A DNA stretch of 64,000 nt from JALYTZ01 sp036559125 (GCA_036559125.1 DATBTT010000056.1:1-64000), one strand, 5' to 3'; counted from the first letter of the stretch, positions 17,666 to 27,184 are shown. The notes: generated from the sequence alone by a model not told the origin. A program made the numbers and translations.

Positions 17666-18427
17666 GTGAACGGTTACGACGCCCTTGAACGCCGATGGAA
17701 AGCGCTGCGCGGTACGCATGGCCTCGCCATTCGCGAAGTCGCATGCGTGAATGCGCCGCGAACGCTGCTCTGCGCCGAAAGCGGCGACTACACGATGCCT
17801 GCGATTGCGGTGTGCGCGGGCGCACACGGCGACGAACCCGCCGGCCCGTGGGCGCTACTCTCGCTTGCCGAAGATGGCGCGCTCGACCCACGATTCGCGT
17901 ACCGCATGTGGGCGTGCATCAATCCCAGCGGGTATCGCGCCGGGACACGTGAGAACGCCGAAGGCGCCGACATCAATCGCAGTTTCGGACGCGGAGGCCA
18001 AACGCCCGAAGCGCGAGCGATCGTCACGGCCAACCGGGATCGCAAATTTTTGCTCTCCATCGATTTGCACGAAGATTGCGACGCGAACGGGTTCTATTGC
18101 TATGAATACGGCGGCGAAACGCTCGGGCCGGCCGTAGTCGCCGCTCTCGACGCGGCTCGATTGCCGGTGCAGAGCTTCGACGCGAGCTACGACTTGGGAT
18201 CGGCGATTCCGCCGGAGTGCATGCGCTTGGAGCGCGGTCGCGTGGTGCCCGACGCGCTCGCCGAGCGCGATGCCATAGGCGGGCTGTCGTACAGCCTAGC
18301 GATCGTTCGTCATGCCGCCAAGCGCGCATTGACGTTCGAAACACCCAGCCGGCTGCCGTGGGAGGTGCGCATAGCCATGCATCGCGTCGCGCTCAACGCC
18401 GCTATTGCGGCTCTAGGTAATCAGTAG
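17666..18427 (+). CDS. M14-type metallocarboxypeptidase/AspA-AstE-like deacylase
   Basis: A 253-residue zinc hydrolase with ligands in AHGDEP (H54, E57) and SIDLHED (H135), plus INPSGYRAGTRENAEGADIN, typical of the M14 carboxypeptidase/succinylglutamate desuccinylase clan. It has no signal peptide, so it should act in the cytoplasm. It diverges from the LOG-like gene. A degraded copy of its last 30 codons lies just downstream at 18537-18634. Confidence 0.78.
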   Translation: MNGYDALERRWKALRGTHGLAIREVACVNAPRTLLCAESGDYTMPAIAVCAGAHGDEPAGPWALLSLAEDGALDPRFAYRMWACINPSGYRAGTRENAEGADINRSFGRGGQTPEARAIVTANRDRKFLLSIDLHEDCDANGFYCYEYGGETLGPAVVAALDAARLPVQSFDASYDLGSAIPPECMRLERGRVVPDALAERDAIGGLSYSLAIVRHAAKRALTFETPSRLPWEVRIAMHRVALNAAIAALGNQ

Positions 18428-18433
18428 ATCGCG

Positions 18434-18634
18434 ATGCGCATATTTGAAATAGATGCTAACCAGAACGACTGTCCAGTCGGTTACACCGCGTACATTTTAC
18501 GTGGCGGCGATTGGGTCTATTATGGGCTAGTCGACGAGGTTCGAACGCCTAGCCGGCCGCCGTGGGAGGCGCGTATAATCATGATTCGCGTCGCGCTCGC
18601 CGCAATTGCGGTGCTCTCGTCGGAACATTTGTAA
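18434..18634 (+). pseudogene. Remnant of a second M14-type gene, 3' end only
   Basis: The frame encodes 66 residues. The last part, TPSRPPWEARIIMIRVALAA, matches the end of the preceding gene (TPSRLPWEVRIAMHRVALNA), and the DNA match is also clear from about 18540 (TTCGAACGCC) onward. The first 36 residues (MRIFEIDANQNDCPVGY...) do not match. This is best explained as the surviving 3' end of a tandem duplicate with a foreign or scrambled 5' part. It could be read as a small protein, but nothing supports a function. Confidence 0.6.
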
Positions 18635-18669
18635 AAGTATCAGACCGATAGCCGCCGAACTTGGTAGGC

Positions 18670-20322
<1,653 letters not shown>

Positions 20323-20332
20323 CGTGCGTCGC

Positions 20333-21463
20333 ATGACGCAGAGTGCACGGGACGGCGGCGACGTTGCGATCCTCGGCGCCGGGCTCATCGGCCTGGCGCT
20401 CGCGTTCGTGTTGGCGGAGCGCGGGTCGACGGTGCGGGTCTTCGACCCGGGCCAGCCGGCCAAAGCGGCATCCTGGGCCGGCGCCGGTATGCTCGCGCCC
20501 CTGACGGAAGGGATTGAAGACGCGGCCATGCAGACGCTGTGCGAGGCATCGCTCGCGCAGTATCCCGCGTTCGTGCGGCGCGTGCGCGACGCAAGCTCGA
20601 TCGACCCGCATTTGCGGCTGGACGGCATCCTGCGCGCGGCGTTTTCGGCCGAAGCGTTCGCCGAACTGCAGTCGCGCGCCGGCGAGTTGTGCGCCGCCGG
20701 ACACCACTGCGACATTCAGGACCGCGACCGAACGCTTGCGCTCGAACCTGCGCTGGGCAAGCACGTGCACGGCTCGCTGCTGGTCGAAGGAGAAGGGCAG
20801 ATCGATAACCGCCGCTTGGGACGAGCGCTCGCAGCCGCATGCGAATCGTTAGGCGTCGTCATTCAAGCGGGCGCGCGCGACATTGTGGTTGAGGCCGACG
20901 CGCGTCGCGTTCTGGGAGTGCGTAGCGAGGTCGGATTCGTTGCCGCCGGCTCGATCGTCAACGCTGCCGGCGCGTGGGCTTCGTGCATTGCGGGCGTGCC
21001 CGAGAGTTGCGTGCCGCCGGTTCGTCCGGTCAAGGGGCAAATGCTCGCCCTTTCGATTCCCCGCGGATTCGTGCGCCGCACGACGTGGGTGCCCGGTGCG
21101 TACATGGTACCGCGCGAGGACGGCCGCCTGCTCGTCGGTGCCACGGTCGAAGAGGGCGGCTACGATACCCGGGTGACCGCAGGCGGCCTTCACGAGTTGC
21201 TGGACGCGGTCGTTAGCGCCGCACCCGCGCTTGCCGGCTTTACCGTCAGCGAGACCTGGGCCGGGCTACGACCGGGCTCGCGTGACGGGCGGCCGTTTCT
21301 GGGCCGCACGCAGCTCGAAGGCTACTTCCTGGCCGCCGGTCATTACCGGAACGGCATTCTGCTGGCACCGGCCACCGCGGAATTGTTGGCGGACGCGTTG
21401 CAGGGCATCGCAAGCGAGGCAATCGTCCCCTTCGAACTGACAAATGCGAGAGGCGAAGCATAG
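20333..21463 (+). CDS. thiO: Glycine oxidase ThiO
   Basis: A 376-residue DAAO-family flavoenzyme: VAILGAGLIGLALAFVLAERG at the start, SWAGAGMLAPLTEG, VNAAGAWASCIAG, and the C-terminal FLAAGHYRNGILLAPATA. ThiO oxidises glycine to iminoglycine (dehydroglycine) for the thiazole of thiamine. It begins 10 bases after the ETF-QO stop and is followed by thiS and thiG, which settles the role over other amino-acid oxidases. No thiamine riboswitch fits in the short gap before it. Confidence 0.92.
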   Translation: MTQSARDGGDVAILGAGLIGLALAFVLAERGSTVRVFDPGQPAKAASWAGAGMLAPLTEGIEDAAMQTLCEASLAQYPAFVRRVRDASSIDPHLRLDGILRAAFSAEAFAELQSRAGELCAAGHHCDIQDRDRTLALEPALGKHVHGSLLVEGEGQIDNRRLGRALAAACESLGVVIQAGARDIVVEADARRVLGVRSEVGFVAAGSIVNAAGAWASCIAGVPESCVPPVRPVKGQMLALSIPRGFVRRTTWVPGAYMVPREDGRLLVGATVEEGGYDTRVTAGGLHELLDAVVSAAPALAGFTVSETWAGLRPGSRDGRPFLGRTQLEGYFLAAGHYRNGILLAPATAELLADALQGIASEAIVPFELTNARGEA

Positions 21464-21485
21464 TGCGAAGGTATAGTGTTAGCAT

Positions 21486-21701
21486 ATGAGCGCCGGCGTT
21501 ATCACGGCGATTGTCAACGGCGAAGCGCGCGAACTCGCCGACGGGACGACGGTCGCACAAGTTCTCGAAGCCCTGCAGTTACCCGCGAGCGGAGTCGCGG
21601 TAGCCAAAAACGATCGTGTGGTGCGGCGCGTCGCGCTCGCGTCGGAGCGCGTTGAAAACGGCGATCGGATCGAAATCATCAAAGCCGTCGCGGGCGGTTA
21701 G
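21486..21701 (+). CDS. thiS: Sulfur carrier protein ThiS
   Basis: A 71-residue ubiquitin-like protein with ITAIVNGEARELADGTTV at the start and the required terminal Gly-Gly (IIKAVAGG). The C-terminus is adenylated and thiocarboxylated to deliver sulfur to ThiG. Sits between thiO and thiG with six bases to thiG. Confidence 0.94.
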   Translation: MSAGVITAIVNGEARELADGTTVAQVLEALQLPASGVAVAKNDRVVRRVALASERVENGDRIEIIKAVAGG

Positions 21702-21707
21702 GAGATC

Positions 21708-22487
21708 ATGACATTCAAAATCGGAACGCACGAGTTCGCGTCGCGACTGATCGTCGGCACGGGGAAGTACCCGTCCATGGAAATCATGCAAGCCGCGCAC
21801 GACGCGAGCGGCGCGTCGATGATCACCGTCGCGATCCGGCGCATTAACTTGGACGACCGCAGCGGCAAAACGATGCTGGACTTCATCGATCGCAAACGCT
21901 ACGCGATTTTGCCGAACACCGCCGGCTGCTATACGGCAAAAGAAGCCGTGCTAACCGCTCAACTCGCGCGCGAATTATTGGAGACCGATCTCATCAAACT
22001 CGAGGTCATCGGCGATTCGCGCACCCTCTATCCCGACACCCGCGAGACGATTGCGGCGGCCGAGGAACTCGTCAAAGACGGTTTCACCGTGTTACCGTAC
22101 ATTGCCGACGATCCGACGGCTTGCAAACACCTCGAAGAGGTGGGCTGCGCCGCGGTAATGCCGTTGGCCGCACCGATCGGCAGCGGCCTGGGTGTCTGCA
22201 ATCCGTATTCGATTCGAATAATCAAGGAGCTTGCGACCGTGCCGGTGATCGTCGACGCCGGCGTGGGAACGGCCAGCGATGCGGCCATCGCAATGGAGCT
22301 CGGCGTGGACGCGCTATTGATGAATACCGGCATCGCGGCGGCTGCCGACCCCGTCGCAATGGCGACGGCGATGCGTCACGCGGTGATCGCAGGCCGCCTC
22401 GCATTCGAGGCGGGCCGAATGGAACGCCGCCTGTACGCAAGCGCCTCGAGTCCCATCCAGAACTTGATCGCGGCACCGAAAACGTAG
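21708..22487 (+). CDS. thiG: Thiazole synthase ThiG
   Basis: A 259-residue TIM-barrel enzyme. K97 in DLIKLEVIGD is the Schiff-base lysine, and the phosphate-binding loops appear as PLAAPIGSGLGV and VDAGVGTASDAA. It combines 1-deoxyxylulose 5-phosphate, dehydroglycine from ThiO and sulfur from ThiS thiocarboxylate to make the thiamine thiazole. A GGAG lies just before the ATG. Part of a four-gene run thiO-thiS-thiG-rhodanese. Confidence 0.96.
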   Translation: MTFKIGTHEFASRLIVGTGKYPSMEIMQAAHDASGASMITVAIRRINLDDRSGKTMLDFIDRKRYAILPNTAGCYTAKEAVLTAQLARELLETDLIKLEVIGDSRTLYPDTRETIAAAEELVKDGFTVLPYIADDPTACKHLEEVGCAAVMPLAAPIGSGLGVCNPYSIRIIKELATVPVIVDAGVGTASDAAIAMELGVDALLMNTGIAAAADPVAMATAMRHAVIAGRLAFEAGRMERRLYASASSPIQNLIAAPKT

Positions 22488-22493
22488 CGTACG

Positions 22494-22811
22494 ATGGAAA
22501 TATCGGTTGAAGAACTCGGCCGCTGGCGCGATGAGCGCAAAGACTTCGTGTTACTCGACGTGCGCGAACCCGCAGAAATTGCCGCAGCACGAATCGACGG
22601 TGCTACGCTCATGCCGATGCGCGAGGTTTTCGCGCGCCTGAACGAACTCGATAAAGCTGCGCACATCGCAGTGCTTTGCCATCACGGCGGCCGAAGCGCG
22701 ACCATCGCGGCGCTCTTGGCGATGCAAGGTTTTCCGAGCGTTTATAACGTCGAAGGCGGCATCAACGCCTACGCCTTGCGCGTCGACCCAACCATACCGA
22801 CCTACGACTAA
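22494..22811 (+). CDS. Rhodanese-like sulfurtransferase, likely sulfur donor for ThiS
   Basis: A 105-residue single rhodanese domain with LLDVREPAEIAAARI and the active-site loop LCHHGGRSA (C62). It starts six bases after thiG. Single-domain rhodaneses pass persulfide sulfur; placed here it probably supplies sulfur to ThiS in place of a ThiI rhodanese domain. That link rests on position only. Its stop overlaps the stop of the convergent methyltransferase gene. Confidence 0.88.
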   Translation: MEISVEELGRWRDERKDFVLLDVREPAEIAAARIDGATLMPMREVFARLNELDKAAHIAVLCHHGGRSATIAALLAMQGFPSVYNVEGGINAYALRVDPTIPTYD

Positions 22812-23392
22812 TCCCCCGTCACCCGGAGCTTGTCGAAGGGCGGCGTTGCACTTGTCGCCTTCAAAAACCAGTGCACGGAGCCGGACGGCCGGCTTGCGTG
22901 CGCCCAGCGTCCGACGATGTCGTCGACGTTCACTTCCTCAAGAGATTCGATCTCGACGGTGGGTTCGAGCATTCGAAGTAGCTGGGTTCTATCGAAATAG
23001 CCGTGAGCAACGCCATGTTCGGGACCATCGGGGGGCGCAAAGGTGCCGTCGTCGATGCGGATTCCGGTACCGAAGCGCGAGTCGAGCGTTGAAGCGAACG
23101 TCGCATAAAGCGGGGCGCGCGGTTCTAAGAGACGTACGATGGCGGCGACTCCCTGCGCGATCTCCGCGTGCGTCCCATGAAGTAGGGCGTGCGTGCTGAG
23201 CGCGGCCCCGAACCTGCGCGCACCGGCCGGCAGGGCATTGCCGTCTGCGATCGCAGCGACGGTTAGACCCGCCGCCACGAGCGCTCGCGTATTGCGGCCG
23301 GTTCCGGCGCCAATTTCGAGAATCGTGGTTTCGGGGCGTGCGCGCAACCGCTGCGCCAGGGCAATCGCGAGCGGATGCGCACTTGGTTCCAT
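22808..23392 (-). CDS. Class I SAM-dependent methyltransferase
   Basis: 194 residues with SAM motif I ILEIGAGTGRNTRALV and the acidic/aromatic core typical of small class I methyltransferases. The substrate is unknown. The last residues, PPFDKLRVTGD, are encoded by a dispersed palindromic repeat copy at 22818-22842, so the repeat has supplied the C-terminal tail and the stop region. The N-terminus at 23392 is plausible and no better start is evident. Confidence 0.78.
   Translation of the reverse strand: MEPSAHPLAIALAQRLRARPETTILEIGAGTGRNTRALVAAGLTVAAIADGNALPAGARRFGAALSTHALLHGTHAEIAQGVAAIVRLLEPRAPLYATFASTLDSRFGTGIRIDDGTFAPPDGPEHGVAHGYFDRTQLLRMLEPTVEIESLEEVNVDDIVGRWAHASRPSGSVHWFLKATSATPPFDKLRVTGD
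22818..22842. repeat. Dispersed palindromic repeat arm inside a coding region
   Basis: GTCACCCGGAGCTTGTCGAA plus GGGCG differs from the family consensus only near ATCCTG. It lies within the 3' end of the methyltransferase gene and reads FDKLRVTG in that frame. Confidence 0.75.
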
Positions 23393-23488
23393 GGTGCGAC
23401 ATACTTCTCTCCAATGCAGGGAAACCTGGCAGCCATAGCGATTTTGCGCATAGAGCCGCCTGAGCGGCCACGAAAGAAAGAGGAGAAG

Positions 23489-23905
23489 GTGTTAGCAGAA
23501 GGCGATACGATGCCCACTCTGACGATTCTCGACGACGCAGGCGCGCCGGTGGAGACGCGCGCGTTGCTGGGTAAAAAATTAGTGTTGTGGTTTTACCCAA
23601 AAGACGACACCCCGGGTTGAACGAACGAAGCGTCGCAGTTTCGCGACGCCCTGATCTCGTTCGAAAGCGCAGGCGCTCGAATCGTGGGCGTTAGTAGCGA
23701 TTCGGTCGCATCGCATCAGAAGTTCAAAGAAAAATACGCGCTCCCGTTCACGTTGCTCGCCGACGTCGAGTCGGCGCTTCGCGACGCGTTCGGCGCGGCT
23801 CCGCGCTCGACGTTCCTCATCGACGCGAGCGGCACCATTGAAAAGATATGGCCCAAGGTAAGCGTGGAGGGCCACGCCGAGGACGTGCTGGCGGCGCTTC
23901 GATAG
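23489..23905 (+). CDS. Peroxiredoxin (BCP/PrxQ type) with selenocysteine at UGA 23618-23620
   Basis: Reading from GTG 23489 through an in-frame TGA to TAG 23903 gives one uninterrupted 138-residue BCP-type peroxiredoxin. The TGA is codon 44 and sits exactly at the peroxidatic cysteine in the family motif FYPKDDTPG-C-TNEA (here FYPKDDTPG, UGA, TNEASQF). The fold continues on the far side without frameshift: IVGVSSDSVASHQKF, PFTLLADVE, RSTFLIDASGTI. The usual second cysteine five residues later is Ser49, and there is no other cysteine in the protein, so it would be a 1-Sec enzyme needing an external reductant. A SECIS-like hairpin follows the UGA. AGGAG lies just upstream of the GTG; an ATG at 23510 is the alternative. 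The other reading is a nonsense mutation, which I think much less likely. Confidence 0.85.
23618..23649 (+). promoter_or_regulatory. Sec UGA codon and putative bacterial SECIS hairpin
   Basis: UGA at 23618-23620 is followed by nine bases, then a perfect 7-bp stem GCGTCGC (23630-23636) / GCGACGC (23643-23649) closing a six-base loop AGTTTC. The loop begins 17 bases after the UGA, has G among its first two bases and contains GU. These fit the general bacterial SECIS description (short stem-loop, loop about 16 to 37 bases from UGA) as I remember it. The structure is within the coding sequence, as expected in bacteria. Confidence 0.75.
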
Positions 23906-23922
23906 CTCCAGGCGGATTGTCC

Positions 23923-24681
23923 GTGCGGATCGTGGGGTCGAGTTGCTCGACTCCACGCCCGGGCCGCGCGAGCAGTTGCTATCTCCTGCGCACGGGCAAT
24001 ACGGTGATCGCGCTCGATTTCGGGACCGGAGCGCTATCGGCATTGCGCGCGAGCCTGGACTATTCGAAACTCGATGCAATCGTAATTTCCCACATGCACG
24101 CCGACCACTTCTTGGATCTGATCCCGCTGCGCTATGCGCTCAAGTATGGACCGTCGCGCATCGAGCGGCGCCTGCCGGTCTACGTCCCGCCCTCGGGGGT
24201 TTCTATGCTGACGCGTCTCGTGTCGGCGTTCGAGACGGAAGGCCGGCCGGAGTTCTTCGACCCCGTAATGGAACCCGCAGCTTACGATCCTGGCTCACAG
24301 TTGGTCGTAGGCGACGTAAAAATCACCTTCGCCCGCACGTTACATCCGATCGAAACGTACGCGATGCGCGTCGAAAGCGCGGGAACGGTCGTCGTCTATT
24401 CGGCCGATACCGCACCCTGCGATGCGGTCGTCGAGTTAGCGCGCGATGCGGATCTTTTCGTGTGCGAAGCGACGCTCGGGACTGACGGAGTCGACGTGCG
24501 GCCGCGCATGCACGCAACCGCGCGCGAAGCCGCGGACATGGCCAAGCGCGCGCGCGTCAAACACTTGGTGCTCTCGCATTACGGAAGCGAATGCGACCCG
24601 CAGGCGATGCACGCCGCCGCCACCGCGGTGTTCGCCGAACGCATCACCATCGCCGACGACGGCGTCACCCTGCCGGCATGA
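23923..24681 (+). CDS. RNase Z-like metallo-beta-lactamase-fold hydrolase
   Basis: About 252 residues from GTG 23923. The metal motif is ISHMHADHFLDL (H57, H59, D61, H62), with a third histidine in ARTLHPIETYAM, the aspartate in VVVYSADTAPCD and a final histidine in LVLSHYGSECD. This is the RNase Z/cyclic-phosphodiesterase-like branch, but it lacks the exosite of true tRNase Z, so the substrate is open. It starts 17 bases after the selenoprotein gene and may share its transcript. Confidence 0.82.
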   Translation: MRIVGSSCSTPRPGRASSCYLLRTGNTVIALDFGTGALSALRASLDYSKLDAIVISHMHADHFLDLIPLRYALKYGPSRIERRLPVYVPPSGVSMLTRLVSAFETEGRPEFFDPVMEPAAYDPGSQLVVGDVKITFARTLHPIETYAMRVESAGTVVVYSADTAPCDAVVELARDADLFVCEATLGTDGVDVRPRMHATAREAADMAKRARVKHLVLSHYGSECDPQAMHAAATAVFAERITIADDGVTLPA

Positions 24682-24697
24682 CCTCGTCAAAAGGCGC

Positions 24698-24737
24698 GTC
24701 CTTCGACAGGCTCGTCCTTCGACAGGCTCAGGATGAC
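24698..24737. repeat. Dispersed palindromic repeat, tandem double arm
   Basis: Two direct copies of GTCCTTCGACAGGCTC, the second running on into AGGATGAC. Same family as 51697, in the opposite orientation to 8508. It lies directly left of the long inverted-repeat element. Confidence 0.8.
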
Positions 24738-24778
24738 GGGGCTCCGACCGCGCGTGATTCGAAGTGAGCGGAAATCGA

Positions 24779-24939
24779 GCGGGAGGGCCGGGGCGTTTCA
24801 TCCGGGACGCTCGGACATTTTTGACCTTGACAGGATGTCAACTCCAAAGCTTTGCTCTGTCAAAAATGCAGGCGAGTAGCAAATCCGCACGATGCGGATT
24901 TGCGAACGATCCCGGATGAAAGGCCCCCGGCCCTCCTGC
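24779..24939. repeat. 161-base inverted-repeat element with internal hairpins (MITE-like or structured RNA)
   Basis: The left arm 24779-24807 and right arm 24910-24939 are inverted repeats of about 29 bases: GGAGGGCCGGGG pairs with its partner, then two unpaired positions, then TTTCATCCGGGA pairs perfectly. Inside are CATTTTTGAC (24816-24825) with GTCAAAAATG (24859-24868), a small hairpin TTGAC/GTCAA (24827-24841), the palindrome CAAAGCTTTG (24845-24854), and a perfect 11-bp hairpin GCAAATCCGCA/TGCGGATTTGC (24879-24903). There is no open frame. The whole could fold as a multi-branch RNA or be a non-autonomous transposable element with terminal inverted repeats. Together with the flanking repeats it fills the gene-free stretch 24682-25013. 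Confidence 0.85.
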
Positions 24940-24960
24940 GTGGCGACATGCAAAAGGCTC

Positions 24961-25000
24961 GCCCTTCGACAGGCTCGTCCTTCGACAGGCTCAGGATGAC
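24961..25000. repeat. Dispersed palindromic repeat, tandem double arm
   Basis: CCTTCGACAGGCTC twice, the second followed by AGGATGAC, in the same orientation as the copy at 24698. The two copies bracket the 161-base inverted-repeat element. Confidence 0.8.
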
Positions 25001-25013
25001 AGATGACAGGGTG

Positions 25014-25565
25014 CTAGTTGTCGTGCGAGCGGCCGCCGCGGGGGAGTGAAAACTGGATGAGCGCGCGTACCGGCGCGAGTCCCCGGCTGACGACCGCGCA
25101 CGCGGTTACTCGCAGCTCGAGTGATTCGAGTCGCGCCTTTGCCGCCAGCAATTCGCGTCCGTTACTGACCACGTCTTCGAGTAAGAGTACGCGCTGGCCG
25201 GCGGCGTACGCACCTTCGACGTATTCGTCCGGAAACGCGCCGTAGCCCTTGGGATTCTTGCGCACGGCGAGCATCGGCAGACCGGTCATCTGCGAGACGG
25301 CAGTCGCGATGACGACGCCGCCGAGTTCGGTGCCTCCGATAATATCCGGATTGATTTCGGCGATCACCGGTACGAACATGCGCGCGATGCGCCGTAACAC
25401 GTGAGGGTCGGAGAAAAGCCGAAATTTATCGATATAGTAATCGCTGCGCACGCCGCCCGAGAGCACGTAATCTCCCCGCGTGAGCGCGCGCTCGACGATG
25501 ATTTTTCGTAGCCAGTTCAACTCGGGGAGACGTCCGAACGGTTCGGGCGAGCCTAAATACTCCAT
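25014..25565 (-). CDS. Orotate phosphoribosyltransferase-like protein
   Basis: About 183 residues with the type I phosphoribosyltransferase PRPP motif VLLLEDVVSNGREL and the OPRT-like segments ALTRGDYVLSGGVRSDYYIDKF and IIGGTELGGVVIATA. OPRT adds the ribose-phosphate to orotate in UMP synthesis; a close relative could act on another base. The ATG at 25565 lies 13 bases inside the end of the upstream oligopeptide-binding gene. No other pyr genes are nearby. Confidence 0.82.
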   Translation of the reverse strand: MEYLGSPEPFGRLPELNWLRKIIVERALTRGDYVLSGGVRSDYYIDKFRLFSDPHVLRRIARMFVPVIAEINPDIIGGTELGGVVIATAVSQMTGLPMLAVRKNPKGYGAFPDEYVEGAYAAGQRVLLLEDVVSNGRELLAAKARLESLELRVTACAVVSRGLAPVRALIQFSLPRGGRSHDN

Positions 25566-27184
25566 TGCCACGCATTCCATGATTCGGTGACCGGGTTCGG
25601 TGTGAAATTCTTGAAATCCGGATTGATCGGTTGCATTTGGCGGTCCCACCAAAAGAATATCTGCGGTACGTCGTCGGCAAGCAGCGATTCTACTTGCGCG
25701 TAAGCGCGCTTGCGCGTCGGTTGATCGAAATGCGTGAGCGCGGCGTTTTGCGCGGCGTCCATCGCCGGACTGTGATAACGCGTGTAGTTGTAGCCGCCCG
25801 GCGGAACGTTCGTCGAAAGATAGTTCGACGAATCGTCGGGATCGATGCCGGCGAACCAACCCGACAGCCCCAAGTCGTACTTGCCGAGTTGCAGAATACC
25901 GCCTTCGCCGGCCGGCGCGAACAGCGTGGCGGTAGGGAACATCTTGACCTGTACTTCGATCCCAACTTGACGCAGGCTCGCCTGAATCTGCACGGCCATG
26001 GCTTTACGCGTCGCGTTGCTCACATTGAGTACCAACACCAGCGAAAGGCGCGACCCGCCCTTGGTGAGGACGCCGTCTCTACCCGGCTTCCAGCCCGCTT
26101 GGGCGAGGAGTTGTTTGGCCGCGTTGACGTCGTGGGGATAGGTTCGAACCTTCGGATTGTAGGCCCACAGCCAATCGGGTAAATCTTCGGTCGCCATCTT
26201 TTCTTGGTCGAAGGTCAATGTGTCGAGCAGGCGCCGCTTGTCGATCGCGTAGGCGATGGCCCGGCGCACGCGCACGTCCGCCAGCATCGGACGCGACGTG
26301 TTGATCTGCATGCCTTCGTAGCCGTTGATGTCGTTGAACGGAATCGAAACTCCGGCGATACCGTGGACGGCCGGATATATCGAATACGATGCTTCGAACA
26401 TCCAGTCGATGTCGTGCGTGCGCAGCAGGTTTACTTCGGTGTTCTCGTCGGGAACGAAGCGCAAGATGATTTTGTCGAGCTTTGGAGCGCCCATGAAATA
26501 GTTTTTATTCGCAACGAGCGTTATGTGATCGCCGCGAACCCATTGCGCAAACTTGAAGGGCCCCGAACCTACCGGTTCGGTGTTGAATGGCACTTGATTG
26601 ATGTTCGGGTACTTGGATAGAATGTGGGCGGGCACGATATTGATCGGGCTGTCGCTCTCGGCAAAAAACGTGTTTACGAACGGCGAGAACTTTTCCTTGA
26701 GATGGACGACGACCGTCGTATCGTCGGGCGTGTCGATGCTCTTAACGTAGTCGTAACCGTGACGCGAAACGGCGTTGTTGTTCGGGTTCATGACGGCTTG
26801 CCAGGTGAACTTTACGTCCTTGCTGGTCAGCGGCTGGCCGTCGGTCCACTTCACGCCCGAACGTAGATGATAGGTCACGGTCAAGCCGTCTTTACTGACA
26901 CCGCCGTTCTCAAGCGTGGGAACCTCCCTCGCGAGGCTGGGCAGGGGATTACCCTTCGTGTCCGCTGTGAGAAGAACGTCGAACATCAACCGCGCGATCA
27001 TTCCGTCGGTAGTATCCGACGCAAGCACGGGGTTCAGATTCTTCGGTTCGGCCGGCAGAGCGATGCGCAACGTGCCCGGAATCGTTCCGGCATGACGGGA
27101 CGTCGTTGCCGTGCTTGCGTTGCGAACCTGGGTGCACCCGGCCATGACGCCGACAAGCGCGACAAGCGCGAGCAGTCGTTTCAC
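25553..27184 (-). CDS. Oligopeptide/dipeptide ABC transporter substrate-binding lipoprotein
   Basis: A 543-residue family 5 solute-binding protein. The signal peptide ends in a lipobox at C17 (GVMAGC), and the body has the SBP_bac_5 pattern: AEPKNLNPVLASD, YHLRSGVKWTDGQPLTSKDV, GSGPFKFAQWVRG, and RRAIAYAIDKRRLLD. It would sit on the outer face of the cytoplasmic membrane and capture peptides. No permease or ATPase genes are adjacent, so it depends on a transporter encoded elsewhere. Confidence 0.92.
   Translation of the reverse strand: MKRLLALVALVGVMAGCTQVRNASTATTSRHAGTIPGTLRIALPAEPKNLNPVLASDTTDGMIARLMFDVLLTADTKGNPLPSLAREVPTLENGGVSKDGLTVTYHLRSGVKWTDGQPLTSKDVKFTWQAVMNPNNNAVSRHGYDYVKSIDTPDDTTVVVHLKEKFSPFVNTFFAESDSPINIVPAHILSKYPNINQVPFNTEPVGSGPFKFAQWVRGDHITLVANKNYFMGAPKLDKIILRFVPDENTEVNLLRTHDIDWMFEASYSIYPAVHGIAGVSIPFNDINGYEGMQINTSRPMLADVRVRRAIAYAIDKRRLLDTLTFDQEKMATEDLPDWLWAYNPKVRTYPHDVNAAKQLLAQAGWKPGRDGVLTKGGSRLSLVLVLNVSNATRKAMAVQIQASLRQVGIEVQVKMFPTATLFAPAGEGGILQLGKYDLGLSGWFAGIDPDDSSNYLSTNVPPGGYNYTRYHSPAMDAAQNAALTHFDQPTRKRAYAQVESLLADDVPQIFFWWDRQMQPINPDFKNFTPNPVTESWNAWQWSI

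Noticed and set aside
17604..17891. N-terminal extension of the LOG-like gene
   Set aside because: Arg-rich antisense of the peptidase gene; the LOG fold starts at the ATG at 17603.
23489..23905. Nonsense mutation or sequencing error at 23618 in the peroxiredoxin
   Set aside because: The TGA is exactly at the catalytic cysteine, the frame is otherwise intact on both sides, and a SECIS-like hairpin follows. Coincidence is possible but unlikely.
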